A stretch of 64,000 bases of DNA from Brachypodius melanocephalos (taxonomy: Eukaryota; Chordata; Aves; Passeriformes; Pycnonotidae), in NCBI GenBank assembly GCA_013398615.1, contig VZSR01003807.1:7377404-7441403 (forward strand), given 5' to 3'. Within the stretch, counting starts at the first letter, position 1, and every line of letters starts with the position of its first letter. Positions 40,179 through 50,400 of the stretch are shown here, piece after piece. Position numbers and translations under genes: made by a program. The notes below the pieces were generated by a model. It had not been told where the DNA came from. It made no database searches and saw only the letters and a program-made list of their open reading frames with translations.

Positions 40179-40653
40179 ACTCCAGATGTCATGAAGCATT
40201 TGGAGAAACCAAGAATTTCCTTTCAGGAAAGGGAATGAAAGCTTGCAATTTCAATGAGCATTAACTAGGCAAGCTTTGGTCCCTTTCCCTGCACTTCTTG
40301 TCATCCCAGTCACTTTTATTGTTTTCACTTCGGCTTGGAATTTTCCCTTTTTTATCTTTAATGTTTAATTTCCTTTGCTTCTCTCCTGACTGTTTAAATT
40401 TCTTCCCTGATTTAATGATTTGAATTGGAGTAATTTGGGCAAGTTCTGGTCCTTTTCACTGCCCCTTATTTCATCTCAGTCCATCTGGTTGTAGTCAGCC
40501 ACTCCATTTCCAAATTTTCTGGTTTTTTTCAATCGCACTGTTTTTGATCATATTGCCTTTCCAGAGCATTTGTTAGACTTTGTTCTCTGATTTCAAGATT
40601 TCATTCCCTTTCCTGAAAGGAAGAATTTCCAAATGCTGCATGGCATCTGGAGT
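40179..40653. repeat. Imperfect inverted repeat enclosing a diverged tandem duplication
   Basis: The left arm 40179-40245 and the right arm 40594-40653 are reverse complements over about 60-67 bases. They share ACTCCAGATG, AGCATTTGGA and, without mismatch, CCTTTCAGGAAAGGGAATGA. Between them is a diverged direct repeat of period 170: GGCAAGCTTTGGTCCCTTTC at 40268 against GGCAAGTTCTGGTCCTTTTC at 40438, and TTCCCTGATTTAATGATTTG against TTCTCTGATTTCAAGATTTC at the unit ends. No coding potential is seen. It could be a non-autonomous DNA transposon with long terminal inverted repeats, or a local rearrangement. I do not recognise the family. Confidence 0.75.
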
Positions 40654-41579
40654 CACCCTGAATTAACTGCCACATACAAAGACCAGAACTGATGAGGATG
40701 AGTTATTTTATCTTTTATCCCCAAGTTCAGAGCACAATCTGTTCTGTTGCCAGGTCCTTTTAGGTTACACAGGTAAAGATTTTGCAAAATATCCTTGACC
40801 TTGTCGCAGTGTTGTCAAAACATTTACTGAATTTCAGTGGCAAGAGATATATTCTGTAAGAAAATATCCAGAAGAAGAAGTATAACTCTGCTCTACTGTT
40901 AGCAGTGGTTAAAATGCCAAGGTGTATTTAAAACATTCAAATTAAATTTGAGTTTTACAGCACCACAGGAACTGATTAAACGTGTGCCTAAGAGCACTCT
41001 GCTCTGTCTGCTGTTGAGGGAGATATTGGGAACTGGGCTCCAGCTGGCTGCTGTGCAGCGAATGGTGCTGCTTGCATGCCCAGAAGCTCCCTGGGTTTCA
41101 TCAGACTGTAGCATGGCCTCTTATTAGCACTGTTTTCACGGGGAAAGGCTGCTCCAAATATCAGGCAGAAGCTGTGTGAGCAAAAACCTTTCCGCTTTTC
41201 TCTGAAGAGGGAAATGCTGCACAGCATTTGTGAACCTTCCCGTGCCTCTTGCCACATCTCATCTGTGGATAAGGCGACAACTCAGCCTCTCAGCCCCCCC
41301 ATTTAGCTTTTCTGCAACTCAGCTGAATGCCAGGTGCCCTGTGGCAACTCCCTCGTTTCAGCCTTTAACTAAACCCCGCAGAAATCCTAGGGAGACCTGC
41401 TGCTGTCTCGTGGCTCCCCAGCAGGGACTGAAAGAGCCCCATCTCCTAAAAATACACTCCCTTCTAGCCTGAGAATAGCCTGTTTGAGGGTTGTTTTTTT
41501 CTGATCTCATTTATTTCCCATCGCTGTGCCTGTGATTACTCTCCCTCAAGCCCTCTCTCTCCCTCCTACCAGCATGCCT
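40654..41579. other. Intergenic, no gene recognised
   Basis: Unique-looking DNA that grows more GC-rich to the right as it nears the 41.6 kb CpG patch. Confidence 0.5.
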
Positions 41580-41960
41580 TGCCTAATTCCTCCCGCGACA
41601 TTATCAGCCGGGATGATGAGCAGCTGAGCTCGGTATTAGCGCTGACGCAGGCGGGCTGACAAATGAAAGCGCGAGAGTGAGCGCCGCGGGCTGCGCTTTC
41701 CCGGGAAGCGGGAGGTGGGAGCTGCCGGGCTGGCAAAGAGCAGGAGCTGGCGGCTCTCGAGCCCCTTCCCTCGGTGGCTCCGGGTGCAGAGCGGCACCGG
41801 GGAAAGACCCATATGCTTCGCTGCCCTCGGCTTGCCAAGAGCCTCTGAGTACCTGGCTGATCCGGGCCCTACCCAGGGCCGTGTCACACGGCCAGCTGGC
41901 AAAAAGCTTGGCAAAGGGATTCGGTGCTTCTTATCAGGCTTTTCGTCGGCTGGTTGTTTT
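41580..41960. promoter_or_regulatory. Second CpG-rich island
   Basis: The patch is dense in CG dinucleotides (for example GAGCGCCGCGGGCTGCGC and CCGGGAAGCGGGAGG) and is flanked by AT-rich DNA. Overlapping open frames on both strands (to 103 codons plus, 92 minus) resemble nothing I know. A splice-donor-like ACAAG|GTTAGT sits downstream at about 42066, so an exon of a noncoding RNA starting here is conceivable. No TATA box or recognised gene start was found. Confidence 0.5.
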
Positions 41961-43180
41961 TTTCCCGTGCGTTCACCCTTAGGATCACAAAACCTGTGTG
42001 GCGTGAGTGCCCAAGGCCTGCTCTAGCAGGAAATGGTGGGAGATGAAGCACCATCTGAAAAACAAGGTTAGTCTCCCTAGAAGAAGGACTAGATCCTCAG
42101 ATTTTCACTGCCCACTGCTTCAAGGCTAGCAGGGTAGCTCCACATCCTCTGTCTACCAGCCCCTACTCAACTGGGAAGCACTTGGGATTTTTCTTAAGTC
42201 TCAGTCCTTGGTGAGTTCCCCTGTGCTCCAGATAAAGGTGGGCTTCCAGTTCTGCACTTGAAAATGTATACTGAGAAATGACTGGCAGTAATTTTACATG
42301 ATAAGCTCTGGCTGACTACATTCAAAGTCTGTTTTCTCTCATAATACCTGCACAACACCTTTAGCTGGGTTTGTTGCATTTACAGTTACTGTCATGAACT
42401 ACCAGGAAGTCACATCAGGAAAATTATATATAACCAGCTCTATTTCTCCACTCGACTTTGCTACCAAGTCAGCCACCTGCCCCTGCATGTTCCTCTGCCA
42501 GTGATGCTTCTGGTGAGCTGTTCCTCCTTTCCTATTTCACTAGCTACAAAAGAAATACTATGTTTATGCTCTGCTTTGCTACTAAATCTGGATTTATGTG
42601 TGAAAGAAGGCAAAGAAGTTTGGGAAAAAATTTACTCTGAAATGCAAATGTCAAACAGACCCATCACACTATAAGTAAATAGAGCTTTAAACAGTCCTCG
42701 GTCCTGTAAAAGTCTCAGTTCCTGGGGAGCTGGTGGTCTCTGTTCCCAAGGAGACAGATTCTTGCTGTATCTCACCACACGGAGAGAAGAACCGCAGCTG
42801 GAGAGCCATTAGTGTTTGCTGCCTGGTTAACTATGGGCTCATATTACTTCCTTTAGCCTGCATAAAGGAAATCCCAGAAGGACGAAAGCTAAAAGAAGTA
42901 TTACTCCATACATTCTCCATTAGGCTGTTATCAAGTGTGGCAGAAACAAAATGTGTCACCCAGGGCCCTGTATGGAAACCAGTGGGCAGGTGGTGGCCCT
43001 TGGGGTGTGATCAGGTGGGTTTGTTTCACCACTAGATGACACTCGTATCTCTTGGAAAGGCTCCTGCCACCCTCACTGTGGCTGCAGGTCACTGAAATTT
43101 TGAAAGCAGATTAACCTTGCTCCAGGTGGGAGCTCCCCGAGCCCCTCTCAGACACAGTCACTGCTAGATTAATTGCAAGT
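41961..43180. other. Intergenic, no gene recognised
   Basis: Holds the donor-like GTTAGT at about 42067 and the weak CTCF-like site at 43029. No exon could be supported. Confidence 0.5.
43029..43042 (+). promoter_or_regulatory. CTCF-like motif (weaker)
   Basis: CCACTAGATGACAC fits the CTCF core with one mismatch (A for G in the GGC step). Its orientation is opposite to the stronger site at 47.39 kb, so the two face each other. Confidence 0.35.
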
Positions 43181-43540
43181 TGTTGCACATTAGGAAGCCT
43201 CACCTGATTATTTTGCAAAAGTAAGGTGTTGCTTTGTTTCTGCATGTTTTAAACTAGCCTTCTGATAATTTAACTAAGCCTTCTGATGTTTATAGAACTC
43301 AGAGAGAGTTCTCACAGTTTTCATGTAAACAAGAAGATGTTTTTGCATTCTTCTGCTCCAGGAGGAGCTTTTGAGTAATGGTGATGTTCACCAATCCGAT
43401 TGATGGGGTGATCATCTCTCTGACCAATAATTAGTCACTTATGTACAGTGTATATATGGAGTCAGATTTTGAAATAAAGAGAACATTCCATGCTGACCTC
43501 GAACCCTGTCCTGCCTCATCTTTTCCTAGCACCTGCAACA
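43181..43540 (+). mobile_element. Probable solo LTR of an endogenous retrovirus
   Basis: The 360-base block starts TGTTGCA and ends TGCAACA, a perfect 7-base terminal inverted repeat of the TG...CA type. Within it, in the expected order, are two CCAAT boxes (43391-43395, 43424-43428), a TATA-like TATATAT (43451-43457) and AATAAA (43473-43478), then a C/T-rich U5-like end. A polyadenylation signal just after the TATA box, close to the expected start site, is the compact layout seen in some avian LTRs. No primer-binding site or retroviral gene follows, so it would be a solo LTR. I found no clear target-site duplication (GCAAGT before, GTAAGG after), which lowers confidence. Confidence 0.55.
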
Positions 43541-46479
43541 GTAAGGTAGAGAAAAAAATGATGCCTCCACTTTTGGAATTTTGGTTTCCTTCCCAACAGA
43601 AGCAAGCTAACAAGTGCTCAGCGAGAGGGCTTCTACTACTGACTTGTGGAGCATGGCTGTGGATTAGCATTGAGCTTGTCAAAAGTATGGTGGGCTCAGG
43701 GCCCAGCTACTGCAAGACCCCAAACGTGCTATGAAACCAGGCCAGGCTGTGCCTCACTCCTAACACCACTTCTAAAAAGCCACAGGGCTTATGTGGTGTT
43801 ATGGCCAATAGCCAAATTATACTCTCTGCAAAACCAGGACAGCTCCTTGTGCCCCAGCCCTCTTAGGGGACAGAAATCATTCCTGTATACAGATGCTCAA
43901 ATGCCACAGGGTAAGATGCTGTAGCCACCACGATGAGGGAGAACTTTCTGAGTGATACTCTTCATTCTGCTTCAGCAATTGATTATAAGTATCTGATAAT
44001 GGAAATTTTGGAAAGGCAAGACAGTTAAAAAAAAAAAAAAAGCCAGAGATTAAAAGAGCCAGTAATAAAAAATCCAAGATTAAAATGCTAGTATGGCTTT
44101 AGGTTACACAGCCATCATGTAGCAGAGGGAAGTGTAGAACATGGCGTTTAAGGACAGCTGTAATCATATTTCTGGAAACTCTCCGTGAAGAAATGTCTAT
44201 ATGCTTCTGACACATCCTCTTTAATTCCCAGACAAATACCAAATGGGTGAAGCTCCTATTCCTCCCAGAAATAAGAGAATAGAAGAACATTCAAACACAG
44301 CCTGAGATGGCAGCCCTATACCACCCTCTGATTGAACCTAACCAGGCTGGTAGTGCCATGCAGAGTCCCATGGAAGAGTACTTCCACAGAACTGCTTGCA
44401 AGATGGGAGATTTATGTTTTTTATGGCTTAGAAAGTAATTATTAAGACAAGGGGGGCAATTTGTCTGCAAGCTAGCCTTTACAGAAACTTCCTAATATGA
44501 AGGTCTTCTTCTTCTTACATTGTGCATCTTAACATGAACAATTATAGTCCTACGAATTTTGCTGTTTCATGTTTTCCCTCGTTTATGGTCTTCGTTTCCT
44601 CTTTTTCTACAAAAATGGAATTCTGCTTCCTAAGTACCTTTCTGCACTTGTAGTGCTGGCCAGGTAATTAACAACTTCACCCACAATCAATACATAGAGT
44701 TTTCCTGAGTGTGTTATAAAGTAGGAGATGACGATAGATTTTTCCCGTGTAAGCTTTCCACAGTAAACCTGAGTATTTACTCCTCTTGCATAAATCTACT
44801 TACCTCCTTTTAATCATGATGATGAAATTGATTAAATACATTTTACTTGTCTGCACAAAAACTAATGAGAGTAAGATTTACAGGCAAGCAGGGTAATCTT
44901 GATACTAAATTATTGGATGGAGACTCAAGCTAGCCTCTAAGTTAAAACTTGTAAAAGTTAAAACTTTTACAGTGCTGAACAAGTCTGATGACACACTGGA
45001 CAACCAGTGCCTTAAACTTGACTTTGCTCCTGTGTCAGAACAAAGCAAAAGCTGTGTGCCTGATTAGAGCTATGACCATTCGTAGGAGAAAACAGTCCAT
45101 TTTGGGGAAGCAATTTACAGGAACAGCTTGTTTATTTCGGACAAACAGTGCTGCCTGTGAAAGCCCCATCTCAAGCACAACTCCTGCTGACTTCAGTGGG
45201 AATCTGGTATGAGTCAAAAGTGGAGGCTCAGTAGTGCTCTGTGGAGAAGTATAAGCACAATTATAGCATGGATTATAATTGGAGACTTGCAAAGTCAATC
45301 AGCCTGCTTCTGGTAATATCAATAGCTGTCTGGTGGCTAAATTGCCTGAACTAATTCTTTTTTAACACCTCAGCCATAAGACTCATCATTAGACAAATGC
45401 CATATCCTAATATATACTGCAGCTTAAGCACAATGAGAGCTTCAATCTGTGTTTTACTTTCTGTGATATTCTGCCTTTTTGCCCACATGCAGGGAAAAAA
45501 AAAGTTTTTTGTAGGCAGAAGACTGCACGGACTGTTCCCCATGAGAAGGTTCTTGCAGTCTTCTTGTCCCTGGGAAGTGATGAGCTCCTGCAGACCTCTG
45601 GTGCATGATGACATTTGAAAAATAAGCAATGAACAAAAGAAACATTCGCTGCAGCTCTCAATGCTGCAGCTCAAAAATTTGCTGAAATAAATTATCAAAC
45701 TAATATGTATCAGATTCATAAATGGGAGAAAAACACCAATCAGCTGTTCAAAAACCTAAGCAGCCCCCATTATGATCTTGCTTACTTGTACAGTTACCTA
45801 CTCAGTCCATGCAAGAATACTTGGAGGGGGGAAAAAAACCCCGACCCTTCCTTATCCCCCATTTTCCTTTTGTACAACATGCAGAATGTGGATTTGATTC
45901 CAGCTGAAGAACCTGTCCAGGGTCAAGCAGACGCACATCCAGTGGTGATGGCACTCGTGCTGTGTCAGGCCCCTTAGTGGAGTAGGCAGGGTCAGTACCA
46001 CTGAAGAGCACCCTGAAGCTGTCTGGAAGATTTTTATGCTTGTTCATTTCCTGGATCTGTTTCAAAAGGCAAGCGTTGTACTTGGTGACAGAAGCCCGTG
46101 TTTTCAGAGCTAGGCTCCACCAGCAGTTAATTCACACTGGCCTGATTTTCAGTGCTCCAATTTGAAGCAAGTTCCTTAGCTTCTCACTCAAGTAATTTTT
46201 AGTTAGAGACCTACCTTTTGGTAACTGATTCAGAACATTATGACCTGCCTTTAAATGTGTTACAAAATTAGAGGGACAATTTATGGGACAGCAGATACTT
46301 CCCTTTGCAAGTTTCTAACTTCCTAATGCATTATATCCTTATGAATCAATAAAACAAGTCACAGCTGCGGCACAGTGAATGTCAAGAGGCACAATGGACA
46401 GCGGGTATTTTTGATGATTTACTCTATCAGCCTCCTGAACAAGCACTTTTACTTTCTGAAAGTTCACTGTGCTAAAACT
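43541..46479. other. Intergenic, no gene recognised
   Basis: Contains an A-run near 44027-44042 and the palindrome at 44950. Open frames (to 122 codons) overlap on both strands with no recognisable product. Confidence 0.5.
44950..44971. repeat. Short near-perfect palindrome
   Basis: TGTAAAAGTT and AACTTTTACA form 10-base arms around a 2-base AA centre. The left arm overlaps a direct repeat of GTTAAAACTT. No flanking terminator or gene explains it. Confidence 0.8.
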
Positions 46480-46800
46480 GTACGAGGCGAGAGCCTCTCG
46501 GTGCTTTGGCTGCACCTCCCGTACCGCAGTGAGATCGATACCGTGCACCGGTGTCAGCCTCGCTGGGGGAGGAAGGTCAGCCGAGTTAAGCCGTCAGCTG
46601 GCCCGCAGGCAAACCCTGAAAACAAAACGCGGAAAAGCCTTCAGGGGCTCTACGGCTTAAGGCAACTCGGGCTGGACACAGCCAGCGCCTGCATTCCCGG
46701 GGGCTGGCAGCAGCGAGGGTTCAGCCGCGGGTCAGCGGAGCTGGGCTCGGGTTTGCCGTGGAGCGCTCACACACTCGGTGTCGAGACGGGCAGAGGGGCT
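46480..46800. other. CpG-enriched patch beside the main island
   Basis: The sequence is GC-rich with many CG dinucleotides (for example CGAGGCGAGAGCCTCTCG, itself partly self-complementary). It is separated from the 47.0-47.5 kb island by about 240 less CpG-rich bases. A long open frame (209 codons, 46375-47004, plus strand) runs through it, but it looks like no known protein, and long frames arise by chance where GC is high. It is probably the shore of the same regulatory island. Confidence 0.5.
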
Positions 46801-47194
46801 GGAAGACACACAAAATGCTTCCAGGCCACACAGATTCCTTCTCTTTCAAGTGGAACAGGGGCAGACGTGGCACAGCTCTGCAGGGCCCAGATGAAAGCGT
46901 GGGGCTTTGTTACTCTGCAGACCCGGTGCCTCCCAGTTATTATTTTTTACTTTATTTATAGCGCTATTCAAAACCGAGTACACATTTTGCTACGGGGGAC
47001 ATAAAAGACAAAAAAAACCCCTCCAGCTATCCTTGCCTTCAGCCTCTCGGAAATTAGCGCGGGTCAGCGAGAATTCAGCACTTCTCTCCTGTAGCCGTGA
47101 ATTGCTGAGGGGCCATGTTGGGTCGCAGGGCGCAGCTCGGAGCAGGAGCTCCCCGCGGGCGGCCCGGGCCGTGTCCCGTCCCCGGTGTCGGCAG

Positions 47195-47360
47195 GGCGTG
47201 CGGGCAGGGCTGGAAGCGGCCCGTGAGTGCAGGGGCGGCCCCCAGCAGTGCCGCCATCCCGCTGGGGTGTAGGGGCAGAGCTGGAAGCGGCCCATAAGGG
47301 CAGGAGCGACCCGTGAGCGCAGGAGAGGCCCATAAGGGCAAGAGCGGCCCAGCAGCGCCG
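47195..47360. repeat. Degenerate GC-rich minisatellite inside the CpG island
   Basis: The block GGGCAGGGCTGGAAGCGGCC recurs about 80 bases later as GGGCAGAGCTGGAAGCGGCC. After that, a roughly 20-base unit of the form GGCCCATAAGGGCAGGAGCG repeats with changes (GACCCGTGAGCGCAGGAGAG, then GGCCCATAAGGGCAAGAGCG). The units carry CpGs and can pair within themselves (GCCC...GGGC), so copy number may vary between individuals. Confidence 0.7.
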
Positions 47361-47388
47361 CGATCCCGACGGGAGCAGGCACGGCCGC

Positions 47389-47404
47389 AGCGCCCCCTGG
47401 CGGG
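47389..47404 (-). promoter_or_regulatory. CTCF-type motif
   Basis: AGCGCCCCCTGGCGGG is the reverse complement of CCCGCCAGGGGGCGCT, an almost perfect fit to the CTCF core (CCA-C/G-C/T-AGRKGGCR). The G-rich strand is the minus strand. It is the best CTCF-like site I saw in the window and lies inside the CpG island, just left of the ETS/YY1 cluster. Occupancy cannot be judged from sequence. Confidence 0.7.
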
Positions 47405-47480
47405 CGCGGCCGGAAGGGAATGGCGGCGCCGGGGCACCACATGGAAAATCGCGAGTCCTTTCGTAGGATATTCACAGCGT

Positions 47481-50400
47481 GTATTACCTGTTCACATCGC
47501 GTTTTGAAAATTCCTCCAGGCAACAATCATAATTAGGAATTTTTAAAAGTGGCTGAATGACTCAGCCTCCAGATTTAGGTGTCCGGAGTAAGGCATCCTC
47601 TCTATACTATCTGCACCAATTTGTGATTGGGAAAAAAAATACTGTGGTACAACGTTTCTGTAGGTTTCTATTTAAATTAATTTCCATATTATTCCCCATA
47701 CAGCTACACTGCTACCAAAGTGACAATATGAAAGCAGCAATGAATAGAGTGGAACGTGTTAAAAAGGATGGAACAAGGAGATTGCATTGTGTTGAGTCTG
47801 AAAGCAAAGTATTTAACTGGACTGCCACGAGTGATATCTCACAGTGTTCCGCCCTGTGCATCTTGTTGGTGAACTCCTGGCCTCCTGCAAAAGTCTAGCT
47901 GAATGTCACTGAGCAGGGACTTCATCTGATAAAATGTCTCGCAGTTGATTTGCAATTGTTCTGCACTGCACGCCAGCTCTGTTGTACCAGTGCTGGCTGT
48001 GTGCTGAATTATAGCAATAATATACTCTGCACACAAGTGCTGATAGATAGGTGAGGGACAATAATAGACCTCCAGCTCATGCTAAGTTTAGTGAGAAGAC
48101 TGAAAAGAGAAAGATACTTCATCTGGACTTGTCTCTGATTCCAATTTGTAAATAGTACCACAGGGATCTACATTCTTCTCCGCTTAGCTGTGTTTCCGGA
48201 TTTTTTGTTGTTGTTTTGTGGTAAACAAATCAGAGTCTTTAGGAGAAAACAGATATGGACATAGACAGACAAACACACTAAACAGAACTTAAATATCTCA
48301 GCCTATGCATATGGTATTTCAGAGTATCAATTATCAAAACAGTTTCCATCTGCTACATCACAGCTGCAATGTGCTAAGCTAGTTATATATATGGGAGACA
48401 AAAAGAAACCACTTGAAAAATCTAAGTTACCAATGAAGTCTTTTAAAATTATAACACTGAATAGTTTAGGTGAAAGCCATTTAAGCAAGTCTGAGAAATG
48501 TGCCTTTAGGAAACTCACCTCTTGCACTGGAACAATAGAAAAGCATTCCCTTGCTTTTCCTAATGCTTTTGGTGAAATGCTGTAAAAGTCATTCTACCAA
48601 GAGTAAGGATAAGGTAAGAGGAAGTTTCTCATTCCAGCATTAGCTGAACCTCACATTCTCTCATGCCACATTTTTGTAGTATAAAAGAGAAGAGTACAAA
48701 CATAGCTTTAGGCACTCATGGCTAATTTTTAGTCCCTTATCTTTCTCCAGTTCCCAAGAGTAAAATTTTTATGGGGTATGTAAAGTCGTGTGATATAAAG
48801 GCTTTCATTGCTTTGCCTATTCTGGTGGACTAGGGGTGGAATAGTTTTAGTCTTTTCTGGATTTTTGGATCTGTGATTCTAACCTCTGCAAACAATAGCC
48901 TCCAGAGCCAAGTGAAGGTTTCTCTGTAGTGAAAAAAAAAAAAAAAAACCAACAAAAAACCCCCAACAAAACCAAAAAACCAAACTCCATAATAATTATG
49001 GCCTTAAAGATGAAGAAGTGGAGTATAGAAGAGGAAGGACAGATTTTTCTCACTGCCCCTTTTTGCCCCTTTAGGTACTTTCTGCTTTCTGTATGTCTGA
49101 CATAGTTCTGGTTGCTCCCAGTTGTGCCACTGCTGAGTGCTTGGACTGCCTCTGTACCTGTCTGTAGCTGACATCTACTGGTTTTTGCCACAAGTAAAAT
49201 GTCCAGACATTGGATGGAAATCAAATCTAGCACACTACAGGCTGCAAAACAGTAACCTTCTTTTAGCAAGACACTTTTATGACTTATAAGCAAGCCAAAC
49301 TTTACAGAACTCCATGAACATGAAGCTGCTATATCCCTCCTTTTGTGTTCCAGCTTTACGATGAGCTAAATTATACACGGAGCCAGGATCTCTCTTGCCC
49401 TATTGCTCAGTCTTGTGAGCATGAGGCTGGTGAGAATGGGTCCCCCATGGTGTCTAGGAAAGATACCTGGGATGTCCTGTCTGTGTGCCCACACCCATGG
49501 AATCCAGCTTTCTCAGGCTGAGAGTAGACAAGCCTGGGTATTGTTTTCCATGGATCGTGCTGCTCCCACAGGGTTGCCATGTGTGAGGCAAACACCTCGC
49601 ATGTACCCATGGAAGAGAGAGCATTTTGGTGCTTGCCTTTGGGGGAAAGCCATGCACTGGGCAGGGAAACTCAGGTTTCAGAGAGGAGTGTGCACCCAGA
49701 TCTGACCCAAAGTAACGTGTCCTGGCTATGCTTGGGCCTGTACATTATCTCATTCTCAGAACAACCTGTCAGTCCCTGATCCACTGACTCTAGCCACATT
49801 CTTGATGCCACAGGGATCAAAGTTCCTGAGTCCTATCTAACAATGTCCCCCCCATCCCCCACACCAAATATTTTTTCTTATTGTGGCTAGTGACATCTTC
49901 ACTGCACCTTCCTTTTGTGCTATTGTCTCACTTCATACAATGGAAATTATTTCTTTTTTCCTGTCTTTCTGCTTCTCTACTGTCTTTATCCTCTTTTGAG
50001 ATGGAGGACAACAGCATCTTGTTTTTCTGCAAACAAGAATATTTGAATCATTGAGATATGACCTGGACTCTGAATCTATTGGGACTAATTCAAGAAATGA
50101 ATGAGAGGAAAAAAGGGCTCTGAGAGTGAGAATTCTTCATTCTGCAAACTGCCATGTGATTATGCAAAACTGTTCTCTTATGTTTTATGCCAGACAAAAT
50201 ATGTAGACACTTTTCTTGCCTTTTGGAGGGGAAATACTGTGCATGTGCATAAATTCTGTCTTCCTTAAATTAAAATGAGACCTTACAGAGTGGGTAAATT
50301 GCACCTTGCTGGGATGAGCAGACTGGCAGCTCAAAACTGAGCCTGTTTCACAGCACATTTCTTGTCTTGGTAGCAAGGCAACATGGAACAGGCTTGGTCT

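Larger units (their letters stand above)
47040..47480. promoter_or_regulatory. CpG-rich island, promoter- or insulator-like
   Basis: The stretch is visibly dense in CG dinucleotides and GC-rich against AT-rich surroundings. It carries CCGGAAG (ETS-type, 47410-47416), GAATGGCGGC (YY1-type, 47418-47427), a second GCCGCCAT (YY1-type, reverse orientation) and a near-consensus CTCF motif. ETS plus YY1 in a CpG island is the usual layout of a housekeeping TATA-less promoter. No recognised gene starts here. It lies about 7 kb beyond the 3' end of the minus-strand gene, so it could drive a noncoding transcript or the next gene. Confidence 0.65.

Noticed and set aside
46375..47004. 209-codon plus-strand open frame
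   Set aside because: It crosses the CpG-rich patch, where stops are scarce, has no recognisable domain and lacks splice or promoter support. Its length is explained by base composition.
41580..47480. First exon of STXBP5, the neighbour expected from human gene order
   Set aside because: The STXBP5 N-terminal sequence is not recognisable in any minus-strand frame of the CpG patches.
46990..47526. 178-codon minus-strand open frame through the island
   Set aside because: It is rich in A, P, R and G and made of minisatellite units, and overlapping frames are open on both strands. It does not look like a protein.
48847..49293. 148-codon minus-strand open frame
   Set aside because: Its middle is a poly-Phe stretch from the A/C tract at 48.9 kb and the rest resembles nothing known.
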